Made by a program: the position numbers and the translations under genes. From Anaerobaca lacustris (lineage in GTDB: Bacteria; Planctomycetota; Phycisphaerae; Sedimentisphaerales; Anaerobacaceae): a DNA stretch of 64,000 bases. Of the stretch, positions 24,228 through 33,438 are shown piece after piece. The first letter of the stretch is position 1. Each line of letters opens with the position of its first letter. The stretch is from contig NZ_JASCXX010000009.1 in NCBI RefSeq assembly GCF_030012215.1, positions 1 to 64,000 on the forward strand. The letters run 5' to 3'. The notes under the pieces were generated by a model. It had not been told where the DNA came from. It did not search any database and was given only the letters and a program-made list of their open reading frames with translations.

Positions 24228-24614
24228 TTAAACAACCTCACTCGCCAACGAGATGATCTTCATGTAGTTCTTCTCGCGCAGCTCGCGCGCCACCGCACCG
24301 AAAATTCTCGTGCCGATCGGGTTGCCGTCGCCGTCGATCATCACGGCCGCGTTGCTGTCGAACCGGACGTAGCTGCCGTCGGGCCGACGGACCGGGCTCT
24401 TCGTCCGAATGATCACACACTTGTGGACTTTCTTGTCATCCAACTGGCAGGTGGGCAGCGACTTCTTGATGGCCACACAAACCACGTCGCCCACCCGGGC
24501 CACCGGCCGCGTGTACTTGCCCCGCGATCCGCCTCGGCCGAGCACCTTGATACACAGCGCGGTCTTCACGCCGGAGTTGTCGGCCACGTCCAACATCGTT
24601 TCTTGCTGAATCAT
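24228..24614 (-). CDS. rplN: 50S ribosomal protein L14
   Basis: A 128-residue L14 ([20 protein letters not shown]; later [20 protein letters not shown]). It forms an intersubunit bridge with 16S rRNA and is the docking site for the silencing factor RsfS. It lies between rpsQ and rplX. Confidence 0.98.
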   Translation of the reverse strand: MIQQETMLDVADNSGVKTALCIKVLGRGGSRGKYTRPVARVGDVVCVAIKKSLPTCQLDDKKVHKCVIIRTKSPVRRPDGSYVRFDSNAAVMIDGDGNPIGTRIFGAVARELREKNYMKIISLASEVV

Positions 24615-24638
24615 CGTCTTCGTATCTCGAAATCGGTG

Positions 24639-24902
24639 TTATACCGTCACGGCCTTCTGCACCACGCGCACCACGCGCCAGCTCTTCGTCTTGCTCAGCG
24701 GTCGGCACTCGGCGATCTCCACGAGGTCCCCCACGCCGCAGTCGTTCCGCTCGTCGTGAACGGCCAGCTTCGAGCGACGCCCGACGTACTTGCCGTACTT
24801 GGGATGCTTGACCTTGTACTCGATCGTCACCCGAATGCTCTTGATGCCGCTCTTGCTGCTGACGAACCCCGTCAGCGTTCTCGGTTCTTTCTTTGTTTCC
24901 AT
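24639..24902 (-). CDS. rpsQ: 30S ribosomal protein S17
   Basis: An 87-residue S17 from ATG 24902 ([16 protein letters not shown]), the start closest to the usual family length; in-frame ATGs at 24911 and 24956 would add 3 to 18 residues and the latter overlaps rpmC. The OB-fold core is clear ([40 protein letters not shown]). It is a primary binder of the 16S 5' domain. Confidence 0.95.
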   Translation of the reverse strand: METKKEPRTLTGFVSSKSGIKSIRVTIEYKVKHPKYGKYVGRRSKLAVHDERNDCGVGDLVEIAECRPLSKTKSWRVVRVVQKAVTV

Positions 24903-24939
24903 AGAGACCATATCCAACCCGTGCCTGCGACCGTGCCCG

Positions 24940-25128
24940 TTACTTGCTTCGCTCACGCAACAGCGTCTTGATGCGTGCCACGTCGCGACGCGTATTGATG
25001 ATTGCCTTCGAGTTCTCCAGCTTCTCCGTCACCGACTGCGACCGCAGATCGAAGAGGCGCCTCTGCAGGTCCTCCATCGTGCCCTGAAGCTCGTCCTGGT
25101 TCATCTCTCTCAACTGCTTGGCCTTCAC
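24940..25128 (-). CDS. rpmC: 50S ribosomal protein L29
   Basis: A 62-residue two-helix protein started at GTG 25128, preceded by GAGAGGA; longer frames are only run-through of rpl[15 protein letters not shown] and the end [14 protein letters not shown] are typical. It sits at the tunnel exit next to L23, where it contacts trigger factor and SRP. Position between rplP and rpsQ is conserved. Confidence 0.95.
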   Translation of the reverse strand: MKAKQLREMNQDELQGTMEDLQRRLFDLRSQSVTEKLENSKAIINTRRDVARIKTLLRERSK

Positions 25129-25141
25129 GTTGTATCCTCTC

Positions 25142-25561
25142 TCAGACCGTATGCCTGCGCCGAACGAAACGACACCGGATGGGCATCTTGTGCGCGACTC
25201 TGGCCAGGGCCTCGCGGGCCACGTCCTCAGCGACGCCGCCGATCTCGAAGCACACCTGTCCGGGTCGCACGCGGGCCACCCAGAACTCCGGCTCGCCCTT
25301 GCCCTTGCCCATTCGCGTCTCGAGCGGCTTGGAGCTGACCGGCTTGTGCGGGAAGATCCGAATGTACACTTTGCCTTCGCGATGAAGGAAGTGCGTCGCC
25401 GCCACGCGGCCGGCCTCGATGTTCTTGGCCGTGATCCAGCTCGTCTCGAGCACCTGAAGACCATAATCGCCAAACGCAACATAGTTGCATCGCGTGGCGT
25501 TGCCCTTCATCCGCCCACGCTGGCTCTTGCGGAATTTGACTCGTTTTGGCATCATCGCCAT
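25142..25561 (-). CDS. rplP: 50S ribosomal protein L16
   Basis: A 139-residue L16 ([60 protein letters not shown]). It helps position A-site tRNA in the 50S subunit. ATG 25561 or the ATG six bases later may be used. It lies between rpsC and rpmC. Confidence 0.97.
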   Translation of the reverse strand: MAMMPKRVKFRKSQRGRMKGNATRCNYVAFGDYGLQVLETSWITAKNIEAGRVAATHFLHREGKVYIRIFPHKPVSSKPLETRMGKGKGEPEFWVARVRPGQVCFEIGGVAEDVAREALARVAHKMPIRCRFVRRRHTV

Positions 25562-25617
25562 GTGTTACGACCTTTCCCTACTCATTGCGGCCCCGCGCAC
25601 CCCATTCCCGGCGGCCA

Positions 25618-26412
25618 TCACTCCGCCGGTCCGGACCCTGCCTCAGCGCCGGCCCCTCCGCCACTGCCCGCATCGGAGGGCGCCGCCCTGCTGGGCCCAT
25701 CGGATGTCCTCGGGCCTCCCGTCGGGCGCGTCGGCCGGCGCCGGGGCGGCCGACGCCGCACCAGTTCCTTCTCCTCGCCGAACTTGCCCTTGTAGATCCA
25801 TACTTTGATGCCGATCGTTCCGTATGTCGTCCGCGCCGTGCCGAGGGCGTAATCCACGTTCGCATCCAACGTGTGCAACGGGATGCTCCCAAGCTTCTGC
25901 GTTTCCGTCCGGGCCATTTCTGAGCCCGCCAGGCGTCCGGAGCACATGATCTTCACACCGCGGGCCCCCGCGTTCATCGCGCCTTCGCAGTACTGCTTCA
26001 TCGTGCGCCGGAACGATGCCCGTTTGCCCAACTGCTCGGCAATCCCCTGCGCCACGAGCGCCGCGTTCAGGTCCGGTTCCTTGATCTCGACCACGTTGAC
26101 CGTGACCTTGCGACCGATGAAGCTTTCCAGCTCCTCGCGAACCTTGTCGACCTCGCCGCCCCGCGGACCGATGACCACACCGGGCCGGCCGCTGTGCATC
26201 GTCACGTTCACTTCGTTCCGCGTCCGCACGATCTCCACCCGCGCCACCGCCCCCTTCGGCATCCGCTGGTTGTACCGCCGATCCACGAAATCTCGAATCT
26301 TCTGATCCTCGACCAGGCAGTCCCCGTAGCTGGCCTTCGGGGCAAACCACGTGCTCTGCCACCCGAGGGTGACTCCCGTTCTGAAACCAATTGGCGATGT
26401 CTTCTGGCCCAT
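25618..26412 (-). CDS. rpsC: 30S ribosomal protein S3
   Basis: A 264-residue S3. It starts MGQKTSPIGFRTGVTLGWQS, has a KH domain with the HSGRPGVVIGPRGGEVDKVR loop, and the C-terminal domain VDYALGTARTTYGTIGIKVW. The last 50 residues are a Pro/Arg-rich then Gly/Ala-rich tail beyond the normal end. S3 lines the mRNA entry site. It lies between rplV and rplP. Confidence 0.97.
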   Translation of the reverse strand: MGQKTSPIGFRTGVTLGWQSTWFAPKASYGDCLVEDQKIRDFVDRRYNQRMPKGAVARVEIVRTRNEVNVTMHSGRPGVVIGPRGGEVDKVREELESFIGRKVTVNVVEIKEPDLNAALVAQGIAEQLGKRASFRRTMKQYCEGAMNAGARGVKIMCSGRLAGSEMARTETQKLGSIPLHTLDANVDYALGTARTTYGTIGIKVWIYKGKFGEEKELVRRRPPRRRPTRPTGGPRTSDGPSRAAPSDAGSGGGAGAEAGSGPAE

Positions 26413-26445
26413 AGTCCGCTCGGTATCTTCCCTACATTCTCCTGC

Positions 26446-26994
26446 CTACGCCTGCGTCACCGTCACATGAATGTGGCAGGCCCTTTTGCGAATCGGATGC
26501 GCTCGACCGCGATCCTTCGGGATCCATCGCTTGGTCCCCAACCGGACTCCGGCGTCGTCGACGCGCGCCTCGCTGACGTACAACTGCTCGACGTCCGCCT
26601 GCTGCTCGTCGGCATCGGCCACCGCCGCCTTCAGCACCTTGTCGACCATCGGCGCCGCCCGTTTGCGGGTGAACTTCAGGACGTCCATAGCATCCTGCAC
26701 GCTTCGCCCGACGATCAACTGCGTCACCAGCCGAACCTTTCGCGCCGACATCGGAGCGTACTGGTAGGAAGACCGCCAGTCCGCGATCTCCAACGGCTCG
26801 ACGTCCAGCGCCTCGGCCAGGCGACGCACGTCCTCCGTCCGGGGCTTCGGCTTGAACAGGCCCTTCTGCCAGTTTCGCACCGCCGCAGCCGCCTTCTTGT
26901 CGTCGAATCCGCCCCGGGCAAGGCTCTTGCCCAAGTCGTCGGCCGTCATCCGCTGCTGCTGGCACACTTCTCTGAGTTTCGTTGCGCTAATCAT
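26446..26994 (-). CDS. rplV: 50S ribosomal protein L22 with N-terminal HTH-like domain
   Basis: A 182-residue protein; ordinary L22 has about 110-120. Residues 72-182 are L22 (YAPMSARKVRLVTQLIVGRS, then RGRAHPIRKRACHIHVTV), whose hairpin lines the exit tunnel. Residues 1-68 instead look like an XRE-type helix-turn-helix: KLREVCQQQRMTADDLGKSL, a VRNWQKG segment at the usual W-x-x-G place, then LAEALDVEPLEI. The frame is continuous, with no internal ATG at the domain border, and lies in the normal place between rpsS and rpsC. The extra domain may bind rRNA, DNA or mRNA; that is open. Confidence 0.95.
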   Translation of the reverse strand: MISATKLREVCQQQRMTADDLGKSLARGGFDDKKAAAAVRNWQKGLFKPKPRTEDVRRLAEALDVEPLEIADWRSSYQYAPMSARKVRLVTQLIVGRSVQDAMDVLKFTRKRAAPMVDKVLKAAVADADEQQADVEQLYVSEARVDDAGVRLGTKRWIPKDRGRAHPIRKRACHIHVTVTQA

Positions 26995-27043
26995 ACCTTC
27001 GGTCCCGTACCCGGTGGATCACCATCCAACCCACATGGCCGTT

Positions 27044-27313
27044 CTATTTGATCTTCTTGCTCGAATGTCCTTTGAACGTCCGCGTGAGCGAGAACTCCCC
27101 GAGCTTATGCCCGACCATATCTTCCGTCACGAACACTTTATGGAACAGCTTGCCGTTGTGGACCATGAAGGTGAACCCGACGAACTCCGGAACGATCGTA
27201 CAGCGGCGCGCCCAGGTCTTGATCGGGTTGCGGCTGTTCTCGCTGATCTGCCGGTTCACCTTGGCGAACAGCTTCTCGTCAACAAACGGTCCCTTTTTGA
27301 GCGATCTACTCAT
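27044..27313 (-). CDS. rpsS: 30S ribosomal protein S19
   Basis: An 89-residue S19 from ATG 27313 ([19 protein letters not shown]), the family start; the frame is open further upstream but that part lies in the rplB intergenic stretch. [16 protein letters not shown] closes it. It binds the 30S head with S13. It lies between rplB and rplV. Confidence 0.97.
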   Translation of the reverse strand: MSRSLKKGPFVDEKLFAKVNRQISENSRNPIKTWARRCTIVPEFVGFTFMVHNGKLFHKVFVTEDMVGHKLGEFSLTRTFKGHSSKKIK

Positions 27314-27382
27314 CTTGGCTCTCTTCACTGTCCGGGTCGCGCTGCGGCCCCGCCGCACCGTGCCCAAAGTGACTGTTCATCC

Positions 27383-28234
27383 TTACAGCGTCAACTGCCC
27401 TTGCCGCGTATTCTTGCGCCGACGAATAATCCGGTTGTTGCTCGTCTTGCGCGGATTCCGTGTCTTGCCGCCCTTGGCCAGCTTGCCCTTGGGCGAACAC
27501 GGATGCCGCCCGCCGTTGGACCGGCCTTCGCCGCCGCCCATCGGGTGCGCCACGGGGTTCATCGCCTTGCCCCGAACGTGAGGCCGACGACCCATGTGAC
27601 GCTTGCGACCGGCCTTGCCGATCCGCACGTTCTGGTGCTCGGCATTGCTGAGCCGGCCGATCGTCGCCCGGCATTCCTTGCGGACCATTCGCATTTCACC
27701 GCTCGGCAGAACCAGCGTCACCCAGTCGCCATCTTTGGCAACGATCCGCGCCGCGTTTCCGGCGCCGCGAACCAGCTTGCCGCCCTGGCCGGCCGTCATC
27801 TCCACGTTGTGCACCTCGAGGCTCGCCGGGATCGCCGACAGCGGCATGGCGTTGCCCGGCTTCGGCTCGCACACCGGGCCGCTCTCGATCACGTCCCCGA
27901 CCTTGATGCCCATCGGGCACAGGATGTACCGCTTCTCCCCGTCGGCGTACTCAAGCAGCGAGATAAAGCAACTGCGATTCGGATCGTACTCGACCGTCGC
28001 CACCTTCGCCGTCATCCCGTCTTTGTTTCGCTTGAAATCGATCATGCGGTAGATCCGCCGCGCGCCGCCCCCACGGAACCGCGTCGTGGTGACGCCGTGG
28101 TGGTTGCGTCCGCCGCGCTTCTTGATCCGCTTGCACAGCGTCTTTTCCGGCCGATTCGTTGTCAGTTCCGAGTAATCGTTCACGGAACTGTTCCGCCGCC
28201 CGGCGCTGGTTGGTCTGTAAATCCGAATGCCCAT
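27383..28234 (-). CDS. rplB: 50S ribosomal protein L2
   Basis: A 283-residue L2 with GRNHHGVTTTRFRGGGARRI-like OB region and the C-terminal loop PVAHPMGGGEGRSNGGRHPC, whose His is near the peptidyl transferase centre. It is one of the oldest 23S rRNA binders and is needed for subunit joining. It lies between rplW and rpsS. Confidence 0.98.
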   Translation of the reverse strand: MGIRIYRPTSAGRRNSSVNDYSELTTNRPEKTLCKRIKKRGGRNHHGVTTTRFRGGGARRIYRMIDFKRNKDGMTAKVATVEYDPNRSCFISLLEYADGEKRYILCPMGIKVGDVIESGPVCEPKPGNAMPLSAIPASLEVHNVEMTAGQGGKLVRGAGNAARIVAKDGDWVTLVLPSGEMRMVRKECRATIGRLSNAEHQNVRIGKAGRKRHMGRRPHVRGKAMNPVAHPMGGGEGRSNGGRHPCSPKGKLAKGGKTRNPRKTSNNRIIRRRKNTRQGQLTL

Positions 28235-28261
28235 AACGCACTTTCTCTCTACCGTGCCGTT

Positions 28262-28543
28262 TTAGAACAGATCGATATGGTAGTCCGGCTGCAGATACAC
28301 AACGGCCTTCTTCCAGCTCGACGTCATGCCGATCGTCCGACCGCGACGCCTGTGCTTGCCCTTTCGGTTGGCCGTTCGCACCTTGTCCACCTTGACCCCG
28401 TAGATCCTCTCGACGGCGTTCTTGACCTGCGTCTTGTTCGCCTTCCGATTGACCTCGAAGGAATACGCGCCCTTCGCATTGGCGAAGTGCATCCCCTGTT
28501 CCGTCACCAGGGGTCGGACTATCACGTTGAAATCATCCATCAC
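28262..28543 (-). CDS. rplW: 50S ribosomal protein L23
   Basis: A 93-residue L23 (VIVRPLVTEQGMHFANAKGA; VNRKANKTQVKNAVERIYGV). It sits at the tunnel exit and is the main contact of trigger factor and SRP. It lies between rplD and rplB. Confidence 0.97.
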   Translation of the reverse strand: MMDDFNVIVRPLVTEQGMHFANAKGAYSFEVNRKANKTQVKNAVERIYGVKVDKVRTANRKGKHRRRGRTIGMTSSWKKAVVYLQPDYHIDLF

Positions 28544-28605
28544 AAGACCGCATTCTCACAATCGTCGCCTCGCCTGGCGAGACGGCTCGTTTCTACGCTC
28601 ACCCG

Positions 28606-29241
28606 TCAGCTCTCGCCGGCGGCATCTCGGTTCAGGAACGCCATAAGGGCATCCTTCGTGAACAGCATTCTCTGGTGCGTGCAAATGTCGCCCGCGTTCA
28701 GATCGGCCACAGGCAGCACGTCCACCTTCTGCACGTTCCGGACCGACTTGTACAGGTTCTGGTCGTACTCCTTGACCGCCACCAGACAACTGCGATCGAT
28801 CTTCAGGCTCTTCAGGACGCTGGCGAACTCTTTGGTCCGCGGCTTGTCGAAGCCCAGCCCGTCGACCACCACCACGTGGTTCTTGCGGAGCTTGGCCAGG
28901 ACCGCCGAATCCCGCGCCAGCCGGCGCTGCTTGCGCGGCATCGCCTGACGAAAATCCCTCGGGACTTTCGCAAAGGTCATGCCGCCGCCGACGCGCTTGC
29001 CCGTCCGACGGTTGCCTACACGGGCGTTGCCCGTGCCCTTCTGGCGAAACAGCTTCTTGTCCGAGCCGGCCACTTCGCTGCGGCCCTTGGTCTTGACCGT
29101 CCCGACGCGCCGATTCGCGTGGTACATCACGACGGCCTGCTTGAGCAAAGCATACCGCACCGCCCCACCCAGCACCTTCTCATCGACGCTGAGCTTCTCG
29201 ACCTCCTGGCCACTGCGGTTGTAAACACTCAATTCAATCAT
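28606..29241 (-). CDS. rplD: 50S ribosomal protein L4
   Basis: A 211-residue L4. The extended loop (KLFRQKGTGNARVGNRRTGK) reaches the tunnel constriction, and the C-terminal alpha-beta domain ends VADLNAGDICTHQRMLFTKD. In some bacteria L4 also represses the S10 operon by binding its leader; the long leader here (30248-30743) is a possible site. Confidence 0.97.
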   Translation of the reverse strand: MIELSVYNRSGQEVEKLSVDEKVLGGAVRYALLKQAVVMYHANRRVGTVKTKGRSEVAGSDKKLFRQKGTGNARVGNRRTGKRVGGGMTFAKVPRDFRQAMPRKQRRLARDSAVLAKLRKNHVVVVDGLGFDKPRTKEFASVLKSLKIDRSCLVAVKEYDQNLYKSVRNVQKVDVLPVADLNAGDICTHQRMLFTKDALMAFLNRDAAGES

Positions 29242-29260
29242 CGCTGGTACACTTCTCTAT

Positions 29261-29914
29261 TTAGTTCTGGGGCCTTTTTGCCGTTTGCACGATGCAATAG
29301 CCGCCCGCCGGGCCGGGCACCGCACCCTTGACGATCAGCAGGTTCTTCTCCTCGTCGATCGCCACCAGGCTGTGGTTCTTGGTCGTGATGCGCCGATGGC
29401 CCATGTGTCCGGCCATCCGCTTGCCTTTCTTCGGGTGGCCGCCGGTACCCGCATTGCTCGCAAAGCTCGATATCGAGCCCGGCGCCCGGTGCTTGCGCTC
29501 GGTACCGTGCGAGGCGGGAAAGCCGCCGAACCCATGACGCTTCATCACGCCGGCGAACCCCTTGCCCTTGCTGGTGCCGACCACATCGACGTATTTCGTC
29601 TCGCTGAACGAAGCCACCGTCAGCGAGTCTCCCGCGTGATACTCCGTTTCGGGTTTTCCGTCGAATCGCCACTCCCGGACGAAGCGCTTCGGAGTCGTGC
29701 CGGCCTTCGCGGTGTGGCCGACCTGCGGCTGTTTCCGCCGCGACTCTTTCACGTCGTCAAACCCGACCTGGATGGCGTCATATCCATCCGTCTCGGCGGT
29801 CTTGACCTGCGTGATCGTGCACGGACCGGCCTCGATCACCGTCACCGGGATCAGCCGACCCGATGCGTCGTACACACGGGTCATCCCCACCTTTTTCCCT
29901 AACAGCATGGTCAT
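29261..29914 (-). CDS. rplC: 50S ribosomal protein L3
   Basis: A 217-residue L3 (MLLGKKVGMTRVYDASGRLI; GKGFAGVMKRHGFGGFPASH; GTGGHPKKGKRMAGHMG). Its W-finger-type loop approaches the peptidyl transferase centre. It lies between rpsJ and rplD, the second gene of the S10 cluster. Confidence 0.98.
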   Translation of the reverse strand: MTMLLGKKVGMTRVYDASGRLIPVTVIEAGPCTITQVKTAETDGYDAIQVGFDDVKESRRKQPQVGHTAKAGTTPKRFVREWRFDGKPETEYHAGDSLTVASFSETKYVDVVGTSKGKGFAGVMKRHGFGGFPASHGTERKHRAPGSISSFASNAGTGGHPKKGKRMAGHMGHRRITTKNHSLVAIDEEKNLLIVKGAVPGPAGGYCIVQTAKRPQN

Positions 29915-29932
29915 GGTCTTACGTTCCTTGCT

Positions 29933-30247
29933 CTACGCCTTGATCTTCACGAAGACACCCGCGGGGACCACTAGGCGGTTCAGCACCTCGGCCGTCCGCG
30001 CGTTCGCCTCGTGGATGTCGATCAGCCGCTTGTGCGTCCGCAACTCGAACTGCTCGCGCGACTTCTTGTCGATGTGCGGACTGCGCAACACCGTGTACCG
30101 CTCGATCCGCGTTGGAAGCGGGACCGGGCCGCTGACGCGGGCGTTCGTCCGACGAGCATGCTCCACGATCTCTCGGGCCGAGGCGTCCAGCGCACGATGG
30201 TCGTACGCCTCCATCCGAATTCGAATTCTCTCTGTTTCGGCAGCCAT
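29933..30247 (-). CDS. rpsJ: 30S ribosomal protein S10
   Basis: A 104-residue S10 from ATG 30247, which has GAGGAG 5 bases upstream; the 6-codon longer frame lacks such a site. [20 protein letters not shown] and [20 protein letters not shown] are family hallmarks. S10 is in the 30S head and is also NusE in antitermination complexes with NusB. It is the first gene of the S10 cluster, after a 496-base gap. Confidence 0.98.
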   Translation of the reverse strand: MAAETERIRIRMEAYDHRALDASAREIVEHARRTNARVSGPVPLPTRIERYTVLRSPHIDKKSREQFELRTHKRLIDIHEANARTAEVLNRLVVPAGVFVKIKA

Positions 30248-30743
30248 ATTACTCCTCTGGACCACCCGACCACCGCATCTTTCCAGCAGGCAACTCGTCC
30301 TGCCCGGTTGCGGTAATCGCCAACGGCACCAACATCATTATCCAAACCTACACGGCGACCCTTGGAACAGGTGATACACCTGCCCCGGCCTGATGCAACG
30401 CGCTTGGTTACCGGCAGAAAAGGCTTCGACCAAGGCCGGGCCGTTACCAGCGCCCTGCCCACGGCCGAACTCGGCCTTCCTTAAGGGGTTGAGGCTTGGG
30501 CCCACTTGAGACCCCTACAAAGCGCTTGGCGGCTTTGCCAAACCCCAGGTACAACAGAAAACCCATTGAGCCATCCCTGATGGCAATCGTAGATATGCCA
30601 CAGCGTAACTACGTATCGCACCGTCGTCCTGACGATGCTCGCTACAGCCGAAAACCGACAAACTTACCACGAACTCCGTGTCGCGTCAACAGGCCCGTAG
30701 ACAAATATCGAGAAAAAGGAGAATTTTTTCTCGCCGGACCCGT
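30248..30743 (-). other. non-coding S10-cluster leader region
   Basis: About 496 bases between the fusA stop and rpsJ hold no credible gene. The notable structure is the two-tier hairpin at 30432-30478. An AT-rich inverted repeat near 30710-30732 (GAGAAAAA / TTTTTCTC on the minus strand) lies just after fusA and could be a weak terminator. The gap is long for this compact cluster and probably carries the promoter and leader of the S10 operon; tuf, often located here, is elsewhere. Confidence 0.5.
30432..30478 (-). promoter_or_regulatory. two-tier hairpin in the S10-operon leader
   Basis: AAGGCCG (30432-30438) pairs with CGGCCTT (30472-30478), and inside it GGCCGT (30439-30444) pairs with ACGGCC (30461-30466). 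It would fold in the mRNA about 190 bases before rpsJ. It may be a control element such as an L4-responsive leader, or simply a structured spacer. Confidence 0.4.
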
Positions 30744-32816
30744 TCAGAAGAGGATCGCTTTGGCCACCTGTTCGGGAACCTTCTCGTAGCAGAGCGGTTC
30801 CATCGTGAAATTGCCCCGTCCGGCCGTCAGGCTGCGTATATCGCTCGAATAGCCGAACAGCTCGACCAGCGGAACGTTGGCGTCGACCACGCGCATCTCC
30901 CCATGGACGCGACAATCCGTAATCAAACCTCTCTTGGCCATCAGATCGGCCTGCACGACCCCGAAGGCGGACTCCGGAACGATAGCCTGGACACGCATCA
31001 CCGGTTCCAGCAACACGGGCCCGGCCTCTTTCATCGCCCGCTCAAGCGCCATCGCCGCCGCCTGCTCGAAGGCCAGTTCCGAAGAATCCACCGCATGGAA
31101 CGAGCCTCCAACCAGCGCAACCCGCAGCCCCACCACCGGGTAGCCAGCCAGGACGCCGTTACCGGCCCCTTCGCGGACGCCCTGTTCCACAGACGAAACA
31201 TACTCCCGAGGGACCTCCTCGGGCGAGGCTTCAGACGCGAATTGGATATCAGTCAGGTATCGTCCGTCCTGCGAAACCAGGGGCTCGACCGCCAGCACCA
31301 CGTGCCCATATTGGCCGCGTCCGCCGCTCTGGTGGATGAACTTCGCCTCGGCCCGAGCCTGCTGCGTAATAGCCTCTTTATAGGCGACCCGGGGCTTGCC
31401 CACCCGAACATCGACCTTCTTCTCGCGGGTCAGCTTGTGCTGGAGCACCTCGAGGTGAAGCTCTCCCATGCCGCTGATGACCGTCTGGCCCGTATCCGGA
31501 TCGATCTTGTACCCGAAGGTCGGGTCTTCGCGGCGAAGCGACTCGAGCGCCGTGGCCAGTTTCGCCCGTTCGGCGGCCGTTCGCGGCTCGATCGACATCG
31601 TAATAACCGTCTGAGGAAACGTGATGCTGGGCAGCATCACCGGCTTCTTTGAATCGCAGATCGTATCGCCCGTCAGGGTCTGCCGGAGCCCGACAACCGC
31701 GACGATATCCCCCGCCGACGCCGTCTCCAGGATCTTCCGCTCGCTGGCGTGCATCTCGAAAACGCGCGTGATGTTCTCTTTCACGTTCCGGTTGACGTTC
31801 AGCACGCGAGTGCCCGATTTCAAGGTCCCCTGATAGATCCTCAGGAAGCTCAAGTCGCCGTGCGCGTCACTGGTGATCTTGAACGCCAGCGCCACCAACG
31901 ACGCCTTGGGATCGCACTTGACAGGAACCTCCTGCGACTCGTCCCCACCCTTGTGTCCGATAAGTGCGGGCTTGTCAATAGGCGAAGGCAGATAGGCGAT
32001 GACGCCGTCGAGCAACCGCTGGACCCCGATGTACCTCAGCGCCGATCCCACGAACACCGGGTGAAGCGTGCCGGCCAGCGTGCCCTTGCGGACCGCCCCG
32101 TGGATCGTCTCAGGCAGGACGGGCTCATCGTTGACGAAGGCGTCCATCAAGGCATCGTCGTACTCGGCGGCCTGTTCCAGCATCCGGGCCCGATAGCGCT
32201 TGGCCTGGTCGACGAGGTCGGCCGGGATCTCCATCTCGCGAAAGCTGGCGCCCATCTTGTCCGTCTCATAGAAGACCGCCTGCATCGAGACCAGATCGAT
32301 GATGCCGGCAAACGAGTCGCCGGCACCCATAGGAATCTGCATCGCCACAGGGTTGGCCAGCAGCTTCTCGTGGATGCTCCGCAGGCTCATCTCGAAATCG
32401 GCGCCGATTTTGTCCATTTTGTTGATGAAACACAGACACGGCAGGCCATACTTCTGCCCCTGGCGCCACACTGTCTCGCTCTGCGCCTGGACCCCCTCGC
32501 TGCCATCGAACACGGCTACCGCCCCGTCGAGAACGCGAAGCGACCTCTCGACCTCAGCGGTGAAGTCGATATGGCCCGGCGTGTCGATCAGGTTGATCTC
32601 GGCCCCCTTCCACGGGCACTTGGTCGCCGCCGAGGTGATCGTGATCCCTCGCTTCTGTTCCTCCTCCATGTAGTCCATGACCGCGGTACCTTCATGGACC
32701 TCGCCCATTTTATAGGTCTTTCCGGCGTAATACAGAATGCGCTCGCTCACCGTCGTCTTGCCGGCGTCGATATGCGCCATGATCCCGATATTCCGCGTGT
32801 TCGCCAGATCGCCCAT
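30744..32816 (-). CDS. fusA: elongation factor G
   Basis: A 690-residue translocase GTPase. G1 AHIDAGKTT is at 14-22, switch II DTPGH and G4 NKMD follow, and the GEVHEGTAVMDYMEEEQKRG block is typical of EF-G. Domains II-V are complete; domain IV has the HQSGGRGQYGHVVL-type segment. It catalyses tRNA-mRNA translocation and ribosome recycling. It follows rpsG but is separated from it by a strong terminator, so it is likely to have its own promoter or conditional read-through. Confidence 0.98.
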   Translation of the reverse strand: MGDLANTRNIGIMAHIDAGKTTVSERILYYAGKTYKMGEVHEGTAVMDYMEEEQKRGITITSAATKCPWKGAEINLIDTPGHIDFTAEVERSLRVLDGAVAVFDGSEGVQAQSETVWRQGQKYGLPCLCFINKMDKIGADFEMSLRSIHEKLLANPVAMQIPMGAGDSFAGIIDLVSMQAVFYETDKMGASFREMEIPADLVDQAKRYRARMLEQAAEYDDALMDAFVNDEPVLPETIHGAVRKGTLAGTLHPVFVGSALRYIGVQRLLDGVIAYLPSPIDKPALIGHKGGDESQEVPVKCDPKASLVALAFKITSDAHGDLSFLRIYQGTLKSGTRVLNVNRNVKENITRVFEMHASERKILETASAGDIVAVVGLRQTLTGDTICDSKKPVMLPSITFPQTVITMSIEPRTAAERAKLATALESLRREDPTFGYKIDPDTGQTVISGMGELHLEVLQHKLTREKKVDVRVGKPRVAYKEAITQQARAEAKFIHQSGGRGQYGHVVLAVEPLVSQDGRYLTDIQFASEASPEEVPREYVSSVEQGVREGAGNGVLAGYPVVGLRVALVGGSFHAVDSSELAFEQAAAMALERAMKEAGPVLLEPVMRVQAIVPESAFGVVQADLMAKRGLITDCRVHGEMRVVDANVPLVELFGYSSDIRSLTAGRGNFTMEPLCYEKVPEQVAKAILF

Positions 32817-32865
32817 GCCTATGCTGCTATCTCCCCCCGTGCGACCTCACAAGGCCGCTCCGTAC

Positions 32866-32903
32866 AAAAAAAAAGCCACGGCTCATGGAGATCCCGCCGT
32901 GGC
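32866..32903 (-). terminator. intrinsic terminator between rpsG and fusA
   Basis: On the minus strand GCCACGGC / GCCGTGGC form a perfect 8-base stem with a 13-base loop, followed by nine T. It lies 18 bases after the rpsG stop and about 50 bases before the fusA start, inside what is usually a single str operon. Confidence 0.85.
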
Positions 32904-32920
32904 ATGGTCCCTGAAGGGTC

Positions 32921-33394
32921 TTACCAAGCGAAATGCGCAAATGCCTTGTTCGCCTCAGCCATTCGGTGCACGTTGTCGCGGGTCGTCATCGCCCCGCCCT
33001 GCTTGTTGTAGGCGTCGAGAAGCTCGCTCGCCAGACGCTGGCACATGGGCTTGCCCTTCTTGCCTCGCGCCGACGCCAGGATCCATCGGAACGCCAGCGA
33101 CTGCTGTCGTCTCGGGTTCACCTGCATGGGCACCTGATAACTTGCACCGCCGACCCGCTTGCTACGGACTTCCAGCAGCGGTTTGACGTTGTTGATCGCG
33201 GTCTCAAAGATCTCGACCGGAGGGACGTCCTTGAGCTTGCCGCCGACGATCTCCATGGCATCGTAGAAAATCTGCTGCGCGGTGCTCTTCTTGCCGTCCC
33301 ACATCATGCAGTTGACGAACTTGGAGACCAGCTTGCTGTTGAACTTCGGGTCCGGCTTCAACTGGACGCTGGAAGCGGTAAACTTCTTGGCCAT
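32921..33394 (-). CDS. rpsG: 30S ribosomal protein S7
   Basis: A 157-residue S7 ([40 protein letters not shown]). It nucleates assembly of the 30S head and lies near the E-site tRNA; in other bacteria it represses the str operon. It follows rpsL by about 45 bases and is itself followed by an intrinsic terminator. Confidence 0.98.
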   Translation of the reverse strand: MAKKFTASSVQLKPDPKFNSKLVSKFVNCMMWDGKKSTAQQIFYDAMEIVGGKLKDVPPVEIFETAINNVKPLLEVRSKRVGGASYQVPMQVNPRRQQSLAFRWILASARGKKGKPMCQRLASELLDAYNKQGGAMTTRDNVHRMAEANKAFAHFAW

Positions 33395-33438
33395 AACGGT
33401 TCCTGTCGCCTCAAATGCCTGCTAAAAGGTTCCCCGTG

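Noticed and set aside
26446-26994. L22 extension explained as a wrong start codon
   Set aside because: There is no ATG or clear ribosome site at the L22 domain border, and the upstream residues have a coherent HTH pattern, which random upstream sequence would not show.
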